From Sphingobacterium humi (GTDB lineage: Bacteria; Bacteroidota; Bacteroidia; Sphingobacteriales; Sphingobacteriaceae), in the NCBI RefSeq assembly GCF_009768885.1, contig NZ_WSQA01000009.1:124001-188000 (forward strand): a stretch of 64,000 nt of DNA, read 5' to 3'. The notes under the pieces are model-generated. The model was not told the origin of the DNA and did no database searches. It was given only the letters and a program-made list of their open reading frames with translations. How positions within the stretch are numbered: the stretch's first letter is position 1; every line of letters starts with the position of its first letter. This document shows positions 9,631-17,611 of this stretch, in pieces. The position numbers were made by a program, and so were the translations under genes.

Positions 9631-10710
9631 TTACTTCCAATTTTTCCGTAAAAAGCGTAGCCAGTTGCCATGAAAAACGGCATCAATATCGGCATCAGAA
9701 TAGCCTTTCTTTTTCAATATAGCATCAAATTTTTGCAAATCAGCAATAGTATCTAAGTCCCAGGGTGATTGTTCCGTTCCGAATATCCCGTCCAAATCAC
9801 TGCCGATGCCGATATGCTTGGCATTCCCTGCTAATTGACAGATATGATCCCAATGATCTACTAGCATTTCCAATTTAATATCCAGTTGCCAAGGATCAGA
9901 AACCGTATCGATAAACCGCACATCCATAGCCCAGCAGTCTAGCATACCGCCAATAACGGCATCCCTTTCTATTAAACGCTTTATTTGTGCATCTGTTAAT
10001 TGCCTTTGGTTGGGCACTATTTTTCGAACATTATGATGGCTAGCCCAAATAGGCCCATCATAAAAATCCAAGGCCTCATCAAAGCCTTCATCGGTCAAAT
10101 GAGTCACATCCAATATCATGTTCAGCTGACTCATCTCCCGCATCAAATCATAGGCTTTCGCGTCTAGCGGGCCTGTTTTTTTGGTTCCCGGAGCATAGCG
10201 TCCCGGCCCAAAATGCGATAAGCCTAGCGCGCGTAAGCCATAGGAATAGGCCTCCTGCAAATAGTCCACATCCACTAAAGAATCGGCGCCTTCCAAACTC
10301 AGGATATAGCCAATTGGAAGATCGTTGGTATCCTCTGCTTCTTCCCAAAGTTTCAGGTGGGCTTCTAAACCTGCGAGGTTATGAATCAAACGCAGTTCTC
10401 CTTGTTTTTCCATTTCCTGGTACCACACGCGTTGCGCTTGGGTCATGGCCCAAGCCTGTTGCGGCGAATGCCAACCCGGCAAACCACTGCCTAGGGGTGC
10501 CACCCGCGAAAGTTGCGTAGCCACCACCAGGCCTATATTGCCTTTGCGCAGCTCCGGAAGACAAACTGTGCCGTTTCCACGATCTGGCTTGTCTGGCTTA
10601 AACAGCTCCCTTTGTCTAATTTCATCAATAGGTCTGCTTAAATCCCGGTTCCACTCGATGGCGTTCATCGCCAAATCTAAATGTGCATCGATGATAAGAC
10701 GATTATTCAT
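9631..10710 (-). CDS. Membrane dipeptidase, peptidase family M19
   Basis: 359 residues. The renal-dipeptidase metal-ligand pattern is present: DAHLD near the start (His10 and Asp12), SLEGAD (bridging Glu), DVTHL, ASHHNVR, and GIGSDLDG. M19 enzymes are dizinc hydrolases that cleave dipeptides, often tolerating a D-residue at the C-terminal position. No signal peptide is seen. The start overlaps the stop of the upstream gene by 8 bases, indicating translational coupling. In context it may release an amino acid that feeds the PLP enzymes of the same operon. Confidence 0.9.
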   Translation of the reverse strand: MNNRLIIDAHLDLAMNAIEWNRDLSRPIDEIRQRELFKPDKPDRGNGTVCLPELRKGNIGLVVATQLSRVAPLGSGLPGWHSPQQAWAMTQAQRVWYQEMEKQGELRLIHNLAGLEAHLKLWEEAEDTNDLPIGYILSLEGADSLVDVDYLQEAYSYGLRALGLSHFGPGRYAPGTKKTGPLDAKAYDLMREMSQLNMILDVTHLTDEGFDEALDFYDGPIWASHHNVRKIVPNQRQLTDAQIKRLIERDAVIGGMLDCWAMDVRFIDTVSDPWQLDIKLEMLVDHWDHICQLAGNAKHIGIGSDLDGIFGTEQSPWDLDTIADLQKFDAILKKKGYSDADIDAVFHGNWLRFLRKNWK

Positions 10711-11554
10711 AAGTTAATCTTCGTTCGTAATGTTGAATATTCTTCCGGATTAATGCATCAATATCAGCAGAAAAATCGGCAATCACAGCTTCCCATTTTT
10801 CCAGGTCACCTTCCGCATAAGCATAAAGCCCACCTTTGGTTTTCATCCCCCACTTGCCCGCCTTCACCTTATCGATAAACCATTGTGGCAATTCTTTACA
10901 ATTGGCCAATTCCGGGTTCAAATCCTTCATCACCAAGGCATAGGCCATGGTCCCCATTAAATCCATATACAAAAAGTTCCCCGTAAAAGGTAGGTAATAA
11001 CCGGCATCATTGCGGCAGGCCCGATCGATGCTTTCGATATTTGCATAGCCGTTATCCACCAGGTAAAAGGCCTCTCGCGTCATCGCAGCAATCATATAAG
11101 CACGGGCACTGAGGCCATGGTTCACCACATAAGGATCCTTTTTCAACGTATGTTCACCAAAAGATTTAAGCTGCTTTATTTGAGCATCATCGTTCTGCTC
11201 GGTTCTAATAATTTCCATGAATGGGGAATGCTGATCTGGAAAATTCAGGTTCATCCCTAATACATCTTGGCGGGTGTTTTTCTGAACATCCGCAAGCTGT
11301 ATACCATCTAGGTTGATGGTCAATATCCCGCCCTCCTTTAATGCCGGGAGTAGCGGCTGAATGAGTTTTATTTTTTCTTCCAACTGATCGGAAGTAAAGG
11401 CAAAAATATAATCTGCTTTAAGATCGGTCGACAAGCCTGAAGGCTCTTGAATATGCTGCACGTTTATAGACTGCGTGTTGAGATACTGCGTCAATGCGGT
11501 AGCAATTCGGGAATGACCAGCAATAAGAAAAGTCGTGTCGGCTATAGTTTTCAT
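10703..11554 (-). CDS. Degenerate 3-hydroxyacyl-CoA-dehydrogenase-like protein
   Basis: 283 residues from the ATG at 11554, preferred because a further upstream start at 11605 overlaps the previous gene by 32 bases. The N-terminal Rossmann region reads IAGHSRIATAL, where the middle glycine of GxGxxA is replaced. The C-terminal part (about 145-255, VNHGLSARAYMIAAMTREA through KGGLYAYAEGD) matches the 3HCDH helical domain. Aligned without gaps to its operon neighbour at 12868-13851 (GIHWAEPA), this protein has GMNLNFPD, so the catalytic His is Asn102. It may be a non-catalytic partner of that enzyme or may use another chemistry. Confidence 0.65.
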   Translation of the reverse strand: MKTIADTTFLIAGHSRIATALTQYLNTQSINVQHIQEPSGLSTDLKADYIFAFTSDQLEEKIKLIQPLLPALKEGGILTINLDGIQLADVQKNTRQDVLGMNLNFPDQHSPFMEIIRTEQNDDAQIKQLKSFGEHTLKKDPYVVNHGLSARAYMIAAMTREAFYLVDNGYANIESIDRACRNDAGYYLPFTGNFLYMDLMGTMAYALVMKDLNPELANCKELPQWFIDKVKAGKWGMKTKGGLYAYAEGDLEKWEAVIADFSADIDALIRKNIQHYERRLTYE

Positions 11555-11573
11555 GAATTCAGGCAATACTAAT

Positions 11574-12878
11574 TTACAATTTTGAAAGGACAATATCCGC
11601 AGCACGAAGTGCTTTTTCTACATCTTCCATCCGCGTTGCCGCACTGATGTACCATAAACCTCTACCGATTACGCGAATACCCTCATCGTGCAGTTGACTT
11701 ATAAACGCATTCAATTTCGCTTTATCGGCCTGTAGCACCTCCCGGTATTCGGTCACATCGGCTAAATCGGTAAAAGAGGTATTTATCATCGGTCCCGGCC
11801 CTTGCACCAAGAGGTTCTGCTGATGCTTTTTCGCCAAGGCTTGCAAACCTTCTTTTAACGTATTGCCAAGGCTAAAAAGCCTGTTATAAACCTCTTTATC
11901 GGCTTCCAATTCCTGAATCGTAGCTAAGGATGCCGCAACTGTAGGGTTGCTCGCATTCATCGTGCCCGCATGAATCACACGGCCGGAAGAAAGTTCCTCC
12001 ATCCAATCGCGTAAACCCACAATGGCACTGATCGGATAGCCCGAACCCATGGCCTTTGCAAAGATGGAAAGGTCGGGGGTAATGTTAAAATAACCCTGGG
12101 CGCCAGCCAATCCCATTCGAAATCCGGTAATTACCTCGTCAAAAATAAGGGCAATCTGATGCTCGCTGCATAAAGCGCGCATTTTCGATAAAAAGCCATC
12201 CTTTGGCAGAATACAACCGTTATTGCACATAATAGGCTCGGTAATCACGGCCGCCAGCTGGTCTTTATGTTTTAAAATCGTTTCTTCCAATAAAGCGGCA
12301 TCATTCCAAGGAATCAGGATAAATTCATCCGCGCTTTCTTGCGCCAAACCGGCAGACCAAGGACTGCGGTTCGGGTTTTCACGACTTCCAAATCCTTCCG
12401 CAGGCACAGAAATACCATAGGCCACATTATCGAGCCAACCGTGATAATGCCCTTCAAACCTTAAAAATAAATTCTTCTTGGTCTTCGACCGGGCCACGCG
12501 CAAAGCGGTTTGTACCGCTTCAGAACCATCTAAACAAAAACGCATCAATTCCGCCGATGGAATCAGCTCCTGCATTTTCTCGGCAAGTTCAATTTCCTGC
12601 ACATGTTGGCCCGCAAATAACTGCCCCTGCCGGGAATAAGCATCCACAGCATCCAACACCCCTTGGTTGGAGTGGCCTAAAATTAACGGGCCTTGACTTA
12701 GGGTAAAGTCAACGTATTCATTGCCGTCCACATCGCGAATCATACTCCCCTTCGCATAATCATAAAAAAGGGCGTGTGGATGGTTATATTTCCGAAATTC
12801 TGAAGAAACGCCCGAAGCCAATACCTTGCTCGCACGCGCTAATAAAATTTTGGATTGTTGATATCTCTTATTTTCCAT
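11574..12878 (-). CDS. Class-III PLP aminotransferase, glutamate-1-semialdehyde aminomutase-like
   Basis: 434 residues. The class-III motifs are clear: IFDEVITGFR with the PLP-ring Asp247, and SIFAKAMGSGYP with Schiff-base Lys275. The N-terminal YVDFTLSQGPLILGHS segment and RFCLDGSEAVQTALRVAR are as in GSA aminomutase relatives. Because it sits in a catabolic operon rather than with haem genes, a role as a dedicated transaminase or aminomutase in the operon's pathway is more likely than tetrapyrrole synthesis (inference). The ATG overlaps the end of the upstream dehydrogenase by 11 bases. Confidence 0.85.
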   Translation of the reverse strand: MENKRYQQSKILLARASKVLASGVSSEFRKYNHPHALFYDYAKGSMIRDVDGNEYVDFTLSQGPLILGHSNQGVLDAVDAYSRQGQLFAGQHVQEIELAEKMQELIPSAELMRFCLDGSEAVQTALRVARSKTKKNLFLRFEGHYHGWLDNVAYGISVPAEGFGSRENPNRSPWSAGLAQESADEFILIPWNDAALLEETILKHKDQLAAVITEPIMCNNGCILPKDGFLSKMRALCSEHQIALIFDEVITGFRMGLAGAQGYFNITPDLSIFAKAMGSGYPISAIVGLRDWMEELSSGRVIHAGTMNASNPTVAASLATIQELEADKEVYNRLFSLGNTLKEGLQALAKKHQQNLLVQGPGPMINTSFTDLADVTEYREVLQADKAKLNAFISQLHDEGIRVIGRGLWYISAATRMEDVEKALRAADIVLSKL

Positions 12879-13851
12879 TGGTTTCGGTTAGGTTTAACTC
12901 TTTTAGCTTTGCGCGATAGCGATCGGCAAGCAGGTATATTTCTTCATTAAAGGCTGCAAAATTATTTTCTAAACTGCTGGCCGATTGCTCGTCATGCGGG
13001 TAAAGGCCAATAAGGTTATGGATGCCTCTTCCATTTTCTTTAATAATGGAATCCATAATGGGTGGAACCACATCGGATTGCGTCAGCTTCGGGAAAATTT
13101 GTTCAAAAGTGTGCAGGTAATGGTGCAAACCAATATAATCCATGCGTTTAAAAATACCCATGATGGTTATCCAGGATCCGATATCGTATTGAAAACACTT
13201 ATCCAGCCCCGCCATATCCACAGTATTATTATTAATCAATTCAAAACCCTGTCTATACACGGCATACATCAATCGATTGGTAATAAAGCCGCGTATATCT
13301 TTGTATAAGAGGGTTGGTTCTTTCTCCCAGCCTAGGGCCGCCTCTTGCACCATTTCGGCAAGGCGCACCTCAGTTAGTTCGCCACAGGTTATTTCTAAAA
13401 ATCGGGTCGCATAAGCAGGCTCTGCCCAATGAATTCCCATAAAACGATTGGGACGCTCTAGATAGCGTTGCAGAATATTGATCGGGATAGCCGATGTATT
13501 GCTGGCGATGATGCAGTCCGCCGCAACCTCCAGCTCGATCTTATGGTATACTTCCCTTTTAATCGCCTCAACTTCAATAATACACTCAATCACCAACTGA
13601 CAAGGCTTCAGGTCTTGAAAATCCTTGGAAACCTGTAGCCTTTGCCTATACGAGGGAACATCCTCCGTCAACAATTTCATGCCTGCTGCAAGCTGCAGCT
13701 GTTCAATAATTCTATTTTTCCCTTCTTCAAATTCTTCAACTAAAGGAGTTACCGCCACAACTTCGCATCCTGCTTTAAGCAAAGCCACAATGATGCTGCT
13801 TCCCATTAAGCCAAGCCCCACCACCCCTATTTTATGTAGCTGTTCCGACAT
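12868..13851 (-). CDS. 3-hydroxyacyl-CoA dehydrogenase family NAD-dependent oxidoreductase
   Basis: 327 residues. An N-terminal Rossmann fold has an intact GLGLMG dinucleotide motif (VVGLGLMGSS). The catalytic region shows ASNTSA and GIHWAEPA with His141 in the catalytic position, followed by FITNRLMYAV of the C-terminal 3HCDH domain. Family members oxidise a beta-hydroxyl, either on acyl-CoAs or on free acids as in carnitine and gulonate dehydrogenases. The length of about 320 residues suits the free-acid type. It lies 6 bases after ridA. Compare the degenerate paralogue at 10703-11554. Confidence 0.85.
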   Translation of the reverse strand: MSEQLHKIGVVGLGLMGSSIIVALLKAGCEVVAVTPLVEEFEEGKNRIIEQLQLAAGMKLLTEDVPSYRQRLQVSKDFQDLKPCQLVIECIIEVEAIKREVYHKIELEVAADCIIASNTSAIPINILQRYLERPNRFMGIHWAEPAYATRFLEITCGELTEVRLAEMVQEAALGWEKEPTLLYKDIRGFITNRLMYAVYRQGFELINNNTVDMAGLDKCFQYDIGSWITIMGIFKRMDYIGLHHYLHTFEQIFPKLTQSDVVPPIMDSIIKENGRGIHNLIGLYPHDEQSASSLENNFAAFNEEIYLLADRYRAKLKELNLTETNGK

Positions 13852-13857
13852 AGGGTA

Positions 13858-14244
13858 TTAGCTTAATTTAGCAATGCAATCAATTTCTACTTTAATACCT
13901 TCTGCCAATACCGATTGAACGGTGGTTCGTGCTGGCCTAATGCCAGTGAAATACCCCCCATACACCGCATTAAAAGGATCAAAATCATGTATATCGGAAA
14001 GGTGAACCGTACATTTTACCACATCATCCATCCCGGCACCTGCTTCCTTCAAAATAGCGCTAATATTATCCAAGGTGCGTTTAGTTTCTTCTTCGATGCT
14101 GCCTAGTACAAAGGCAGAGGTTTGAAAATCAACAGCAGCCTGACCACTTACAAAAATAAAATCTCCAACGATCACCGCATCCGAATAAGCACCCGTCACA
14201 AAATTGGGGTCACGATCTGGATGAACTACTTTTTTCTTTTCCAT
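13858..14244 (-). CDS. RidA-family enamine/imine deaminase
   Basis: 128 residues from the ATG at 14244. The YjgF/YER057c/UK114 pattern is present: FVSGQAAVD, GSIEEETKRTLDNISAIL, VVKCTVHLSDIHDF, and IRPARTTVQ with the arginine that binds the substrate carboxylate. RidA proteins hydrolyse reactive enamines such as 2-aminoacrylate formed by PLP enzymes. Here it is the first gene of an operon with two PLP enzymes, which makes a direct detoxifying or pathway step likely. A longer reading from 14256 is possible but the ATG at 14244 matches the usual family N-terminus. Confidence 0.92.
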   Translation of the reverse strand: MEKKKVVHPDRDPNFVTGAYSDAVIVGDFIFVSGQAAVDFQTSAFVLGSIEEETKRTLDNISAILKEAGAGMDDVVKCTVHLSDIHDFDPFNAVYGGYFTGIRPARTTVQSVLAEGIKVEIDCIAKLS

Positions 14245-14264
14245 AATACAAATCATTTAATATT

Positions 14265-14272
14265 CAAAACTA
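14265..14272 (-). promoter_or_regulatory. Candidate -7 promoter element for the ridA operon
   Basis: On the minus strand the bases read TAGTTTTG, matching TAnnTTTG. It is 20 bases before the ridA ATG at 14244, which would give a short leader. No clear TTG -33 element stands at the expected spacing. It is the only good -7 match close to the first gene of the operon. Confidence 0.4.
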
Positions 14273-14423
14273 AAGCTTGCCCCAGCCATTCGCCTATGTA
14301 TTTATCCTAATTCCTAATACTATTTTTCATTCTTTCCCACTAGAGATAGCTAATTGTATATACAACCTGCTCATTCCCCTTTTACCTCCTCATTTTCTAT
14401 CCTTTTTCTCAAGCCTCTTTCAT

Positions 14424-14485
14424 CCCTTTGCAAAGGGGCTTGAAAGGGAAGTGAAAGGGGTGAGAAAGGGGAGTGAAAGGGAAGT
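14424..14485. repeat. Palindrome plus 11-bp-period G-run repeat, copy 1
   Basis: The element starts with a perfect 14-bp palindrome CCCTTTGCAAAGGG (14424-14437). It continues with five runs of G beginning at 14435, 14446, 14457, 14468 and 14479, an exact 11-base period, separated by TGAAA-like spacers. A 28-base stretch (14458-14485) is identical to 38756-38783 in the second copy. It sits in a 475-base region between the divergent ridA and ccmE genes. Apart from this element and the two promoter candidates I see nothing in that region; open frames there are by-products of the repeat. Confidence 0.75.
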
Positions 14486-14683
14486 GTCATAAATTTGGGC
14501 TTCGTATTTAGTATGGAGTATTTATTAGTTTGACCTAGCGACAACAGTAAACTGCAACAATCCCTTTAAAACTTAAATAACCACCTATCCTACAGAATTT
14601 TGCGGACTATCCTACTAATTAATTAGAACTATTCTAAATAAAGCTATTTGTTTGCGAAATTCATTCCTGTGCTGACTAATTCG

Positions 14684-14691
14684 TAATTTTG
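14684..14691 (+). promoter_or_regulatory. Candidate -7 promoter element for ccmE-ccmF
   Basis: TAATTTTG matches the TAnnTTTG consensus and lies 28 bases before the ccmE ATG, the usual position for a Bacteroidota promoter. A TTG-type -33 element at the ideal distance was not found. Confidence 0.45.
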
Positions 14692-14719
14692 TAGCTGGAT
14701 AATTATATATTAAAACAAG

Positions 14720-15127
14720 ATGAAGAAAAGCTCGATCATTTTAATGGTTATTATTGCGATTGCAATTGCCATGATTCTGGTGATCTATACCGACTCTAGT
14801 ACCTACTCTACCTTTTCGGAGGCACGAGAAAAAAACACAGAGCTGTATGTGGTGGGAGTTTTAAACAAAGAAAAAGCCTTACACTACGATCCAGTGAAGG
14901 ATGCCAATCATTTCTCTTTCTACATGTACGATAATGATAGCACCGAATGTCAGGTGGTATTTAAGGGTTCGAAGCCGCAGGATATCGAACGCTCTGAACA
15001 GATTGTGCTTACAGGAAAAATGGAAGGACAAGTTTTCCATGCCAGCAAAATCTTAATGAAATGTCCTTCGAAATATAACCAGGACCAAATGGAGGTTATC
15101 GAAACTTCCTCAGCATCCCTTAATTAA
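14720..15127 (+). CDS. ccmE: Cytochrome c maturation haem chaperone CcmE, CxxxY variant
   Basis: 135 residues. One N-terminal membrane anchor (about 5-23) is followed by an OB-fold domain, here periplasmic. CcmE takes haem from CcmC and hands it to CcmF for attachment to apocytochrome c. In the E. coli protein haem binds covalently to the His of HxxxY. Here the same position reads CPSKY (Cys115, Tyr119), the CxxxY form known from some sulfate reducers and archaea. The gene is followed 15 bases later by ccmF. No ccmA, ccmB or ccmC lies upstream in this window; those would have to be elsewhere. Confidence 0.85.
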   Translation: MKKSSIILMVIIAIAIAMILVIYTDSSTYSTFSEAREKNTELYVVGVLNKEKALHYDPVKDANHFSFYMYDNDSTECQVVFKGSKPQDIERSEQIVLTGKMEGQVFHASKILMKCPSKYNQDQMEVIETSSASLN

Positions 15128-15142
15128 TCTTTTAAACACCTT

Positions 15143-17611
15143 ATGGACGTCAATTTCGTAGGCGAGAGCCTTCTTCCAGGACAAATAGGCCAGTTTTTCG
15201 TGGTCCTTTCCTTTGGAGCGGCTTTATTTTCTTGTATTTCTTATTTCTTTGCCAGTAAAAATCCGGAGGAAACATCTTGGAAAACAATGGCACGCGTGGG
15301 CTTCTGGCTAAATGCCTTATCCATCGTGGTAATCGGTTCCACCCTCTTTTATATTATCTACAATCACTTATTCGAGTATCACTACGCCTACGCGCACTCC
15401 TCGACCAAACTCCCTACCCACTACATTATTTCTGCCTTCTGGGAAGGACAGGAAGGTAGTTTTTGGCTATGGATGTTCTGGCAGATGGTGCTCGGAATCG
15501 TCCTATTATTCACCGCCAAAAGCTGGGAAAGCCCGGTTATGACCTTCGTCATGCTGTGTCAGGTATTCTTGGCCTCCATGCTACTGGGCGTTGAAGTATT
15601 TGGTTCACGCATCGGAAGTTCACCCTTTATTCTCTTAAGAGAAGCCCTGAACTTTCCGTTTCTTAAAAATGCAAATTACCTCTCCATGATTCCTGACGGG
15701 CGTGGCTTAAACCCCTTGCTGCAGAATTACTGGATGGTGATTCACCCACCTACCCTATTCTTAGGCTTTGCCTCCATGATTGTTCCATTCGCCTATGCGG
15801 GTTCTGCCTTATGGTTAAAACGCTATAAAGATTGGATCAACCCCGGATTGCCATGGGCTTTATTTGCCGTGATGATCTTAGGAGCCGGTATTATTATGGG
15901 TTCATTCTGGGCATATGAAGCACTGAACTTCGGTGGGTTCTGGGCTTGGGATCCGGTGGAAAACGTATCGATTATCCCTTGGCTAACCTTAATTGCCGCT
16001 GTGCACGTGATGGTAGCCTATAAAAATACAGGACATGCCTATTTTACGGCTGCCTTCCTATGCTTGATCAGTTTTGTATTGGTGATTTACGCCTCTTACC
16101 TTACCCGTTCGGGTATTCTTGGCGAAACATCTGTACACTCCTTCACCAGTTTAGGAATGTCGGGCCAGCTTATCTTGTTTAACCTGACTTTCCTCGCCAT
16201 TATGGTGGTCTTATTGGTGGCTCGCAAAAAAGAAATGCCGAGCAGCCAAAAAGAAGAAGATATTTATTCCCGCGAATTCTGGTTGTTTATCGGCGCCTTA
16301 GTGCTTACCGTAGCCTGTGTGCAAATGATTGCCACCACCTCCATTCCGGTGTTCAACGCTCTATTTGGCACCAAAGTAGCGCCTCCAATCGACCCGATCC
16401 CTCATTACAACAAATGGCAAGGAGCCTTCGCCGTTGTAGTGATGATATTAACGGCCTTTACTCAATTTTTGAAATACAAACGCTCGGAGCCTAAGAAATT
16501 CTGGGCAGGTACGTTGGCCTCCTTTATATTCGCTTTAGTTATTGCTGCAGCCATTGTATACTTTACCAAAGTGTATGGTAACATCATGTACATCTTGATT
16601 ACCTTCAGCTCGGTATTCTGTATCTTGGCCAATCTGCAAATATTAGCCGATTCATTTAAAGGAAAATGGCGCCTCGCGGGTTCTGCCGTATCACACATCG
16701 GGTTCGGTTTGCTATTGATTGGGGCTCTTATTGCGGCGGCTACCAACGAAGTTATTTCAGTAAACAGCAGTAACTACATCGCTGTGGCTGGATTTGACCA
16801 AGTGGAAAAACCTGGGGAAAACCTGTTTTTAACAGAGAATGAACCCGTGCAAATGGGCGAATATAAAATCACCTATATCGGTGATTCTGTAGCGGCACCA
16901 AACGTGTTCTACAAAATAAAATACGAACGCATTGACGAGGAAACCGGACAAACCAAAGAGTCCTTTATCTTGTCGCCATTTGCGCAAAACAACCCACAAA
17001 TGGGTGGTCTAATCGGTACACCGGGAACAAAACACTTCCTGACACACGATATCTATACCTTGATTACCGCTGCAGCCTCGGATTCGCAAGCTAATGTGAA
17101 CAAAGACGAACAAGCTTCGGAACGTTCCAGTTTTGAGGAATACGAAGAACCGGCAACCTATCAAGTGAATATCGGCGATACCCTACGCTACAGAAACGGA
17201 TACTATATTATTGAGAACATCAATAAGGAAGCGAAGCTGGAAAACATGCCGAAAGCAGAAGGCGACTTCATGGTGGGCTTACAGATTCGCGTAGTAGCCG
17301 CAGATGGTAAAGAATATAAAGCTGAACCGGTCTTCTTGATTAAAGGTGGAAACACCTTCGATTTCCATAAAGATGTGCCAGAACAAGGCTTGCGTTTCCG
17401 CTTCTCGAATATTCACCCGGATAAAAATAAATTGGAATTGATGGCTTACCAGAAACCATTGCCGGAGAAGAAATGGGTGGTATTTAAAGCGATTAAATTC
17501 CCGTACATCAATTTCTTCTGGTGTGGTACCATCGTGATGACCATCGGTTTCTGCCTGGCCATTTACAGAAGGGTTAAAGATGCACGCATCAGTAAAGTAA
17601 AGCCTAACTAA
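15143..17611 (+). CDS. ccmF: Cytochrome c haem lyase subunit CcmF
   Basis: 822 residues with about 14 hydrophobic segments in the first 540 residues and a final one near 795. The haem-handling tryptophan-rich motif reads GGFWAWDPVENVS, close to the classical GGWWFWDPVEN. Conserved surroundings include HPPTLFLGF and YLTRSGIL. A large periplasmic domain lies at about 545-790. CcmF ligates haem delivered by CcmE to CxxCH apocytochromes. It is longer than the 650-residue proteobacterial protein because of this C-terminal domain, as is usual in Bacteroidota. It overlaps the next gene by one base (TAATG). Confidence 0.92.
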   Translation: MDVNFVGESLLPGQIGQFFVVLSFGAALFSCISYFFASKNPEETSWKTMARVGFWLNALSIVVIGSTLFYIIYNHLFEYHYAYAHSSTKLPTHYIISAFWEGQEGSFWLWMFWQMVLGIVLLFTAKSWESPVMTFVMLCQVFLASMLLGVEVFGSRIGSSPFILLREALNFPFLKNANYLSMIPDGRGLNPLLQNYWMVIHPPTLFLGFASMIVPFAYAGSALWLKRYKDWINPGLPWALFAVMILGAGIIMGSFWAYEALNFGGFWAWDPVENVSIIPWLTLIAAVHVMVAYKNTGHAYFTAAFLCLISFVLVIYASYLTRSGILGETSVHSFTSLGMSGQLILFNLTFLAIMVVLLVARKKEMPSSQKEEDIYSREFWLFIGALVLTVACVQMIATTSIPVFNALFGTKVAPPIDPIPHYNKWQGAFAVVVMILTAFTQFLKYKRSEPKKFWAGTLASFIFALVIAAAIVYFTKVYGNIMYILITFSSVFCILANLQILADSFKGKWRLAGSAVSHIGFGLLLIGALIAAATNEVISVNSSNYIAVAGFDQVEKPGENLFLTENEPVQMGEYKITYIGDSVAAPNVFYKIKYERIDEETGQTKESFILSPFAQNNPQMGGLIGTPGTKHFLTHDIYTLITAAASDSQANVNKDEQASERSSFEEYEEPATYQVNIGDTLRYRNGYYIIENINKEAKLENMPKAEGDFMVGLQIRVVAADGKEYKAEPVFLIKGGNTFDFHKDVPEQGLRFRFSNIHPDKNKLELMAYQKPLPEKKWVVFKAIKFPYINFFWCGTIVMTIGFCLAIYRRVKDARISKVKPN

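Noticed and set aside
11574..12878. Glutamate-1-semialdehyde aminomutase (hemL) of haem synthesis
   Set aside because: The operon context is catabolic with RidA, dehydrogenases and dipeptidase, so a haem-pathway name is not justified although the family is the same.
14277..14492. 71-residue open frame before ccmE with KG-S-EREV-like ending
   Set aside because: Its C-terminal part is just the translation of the G-run repeat; a similar peptide arises from the second copy at 38725-38985.
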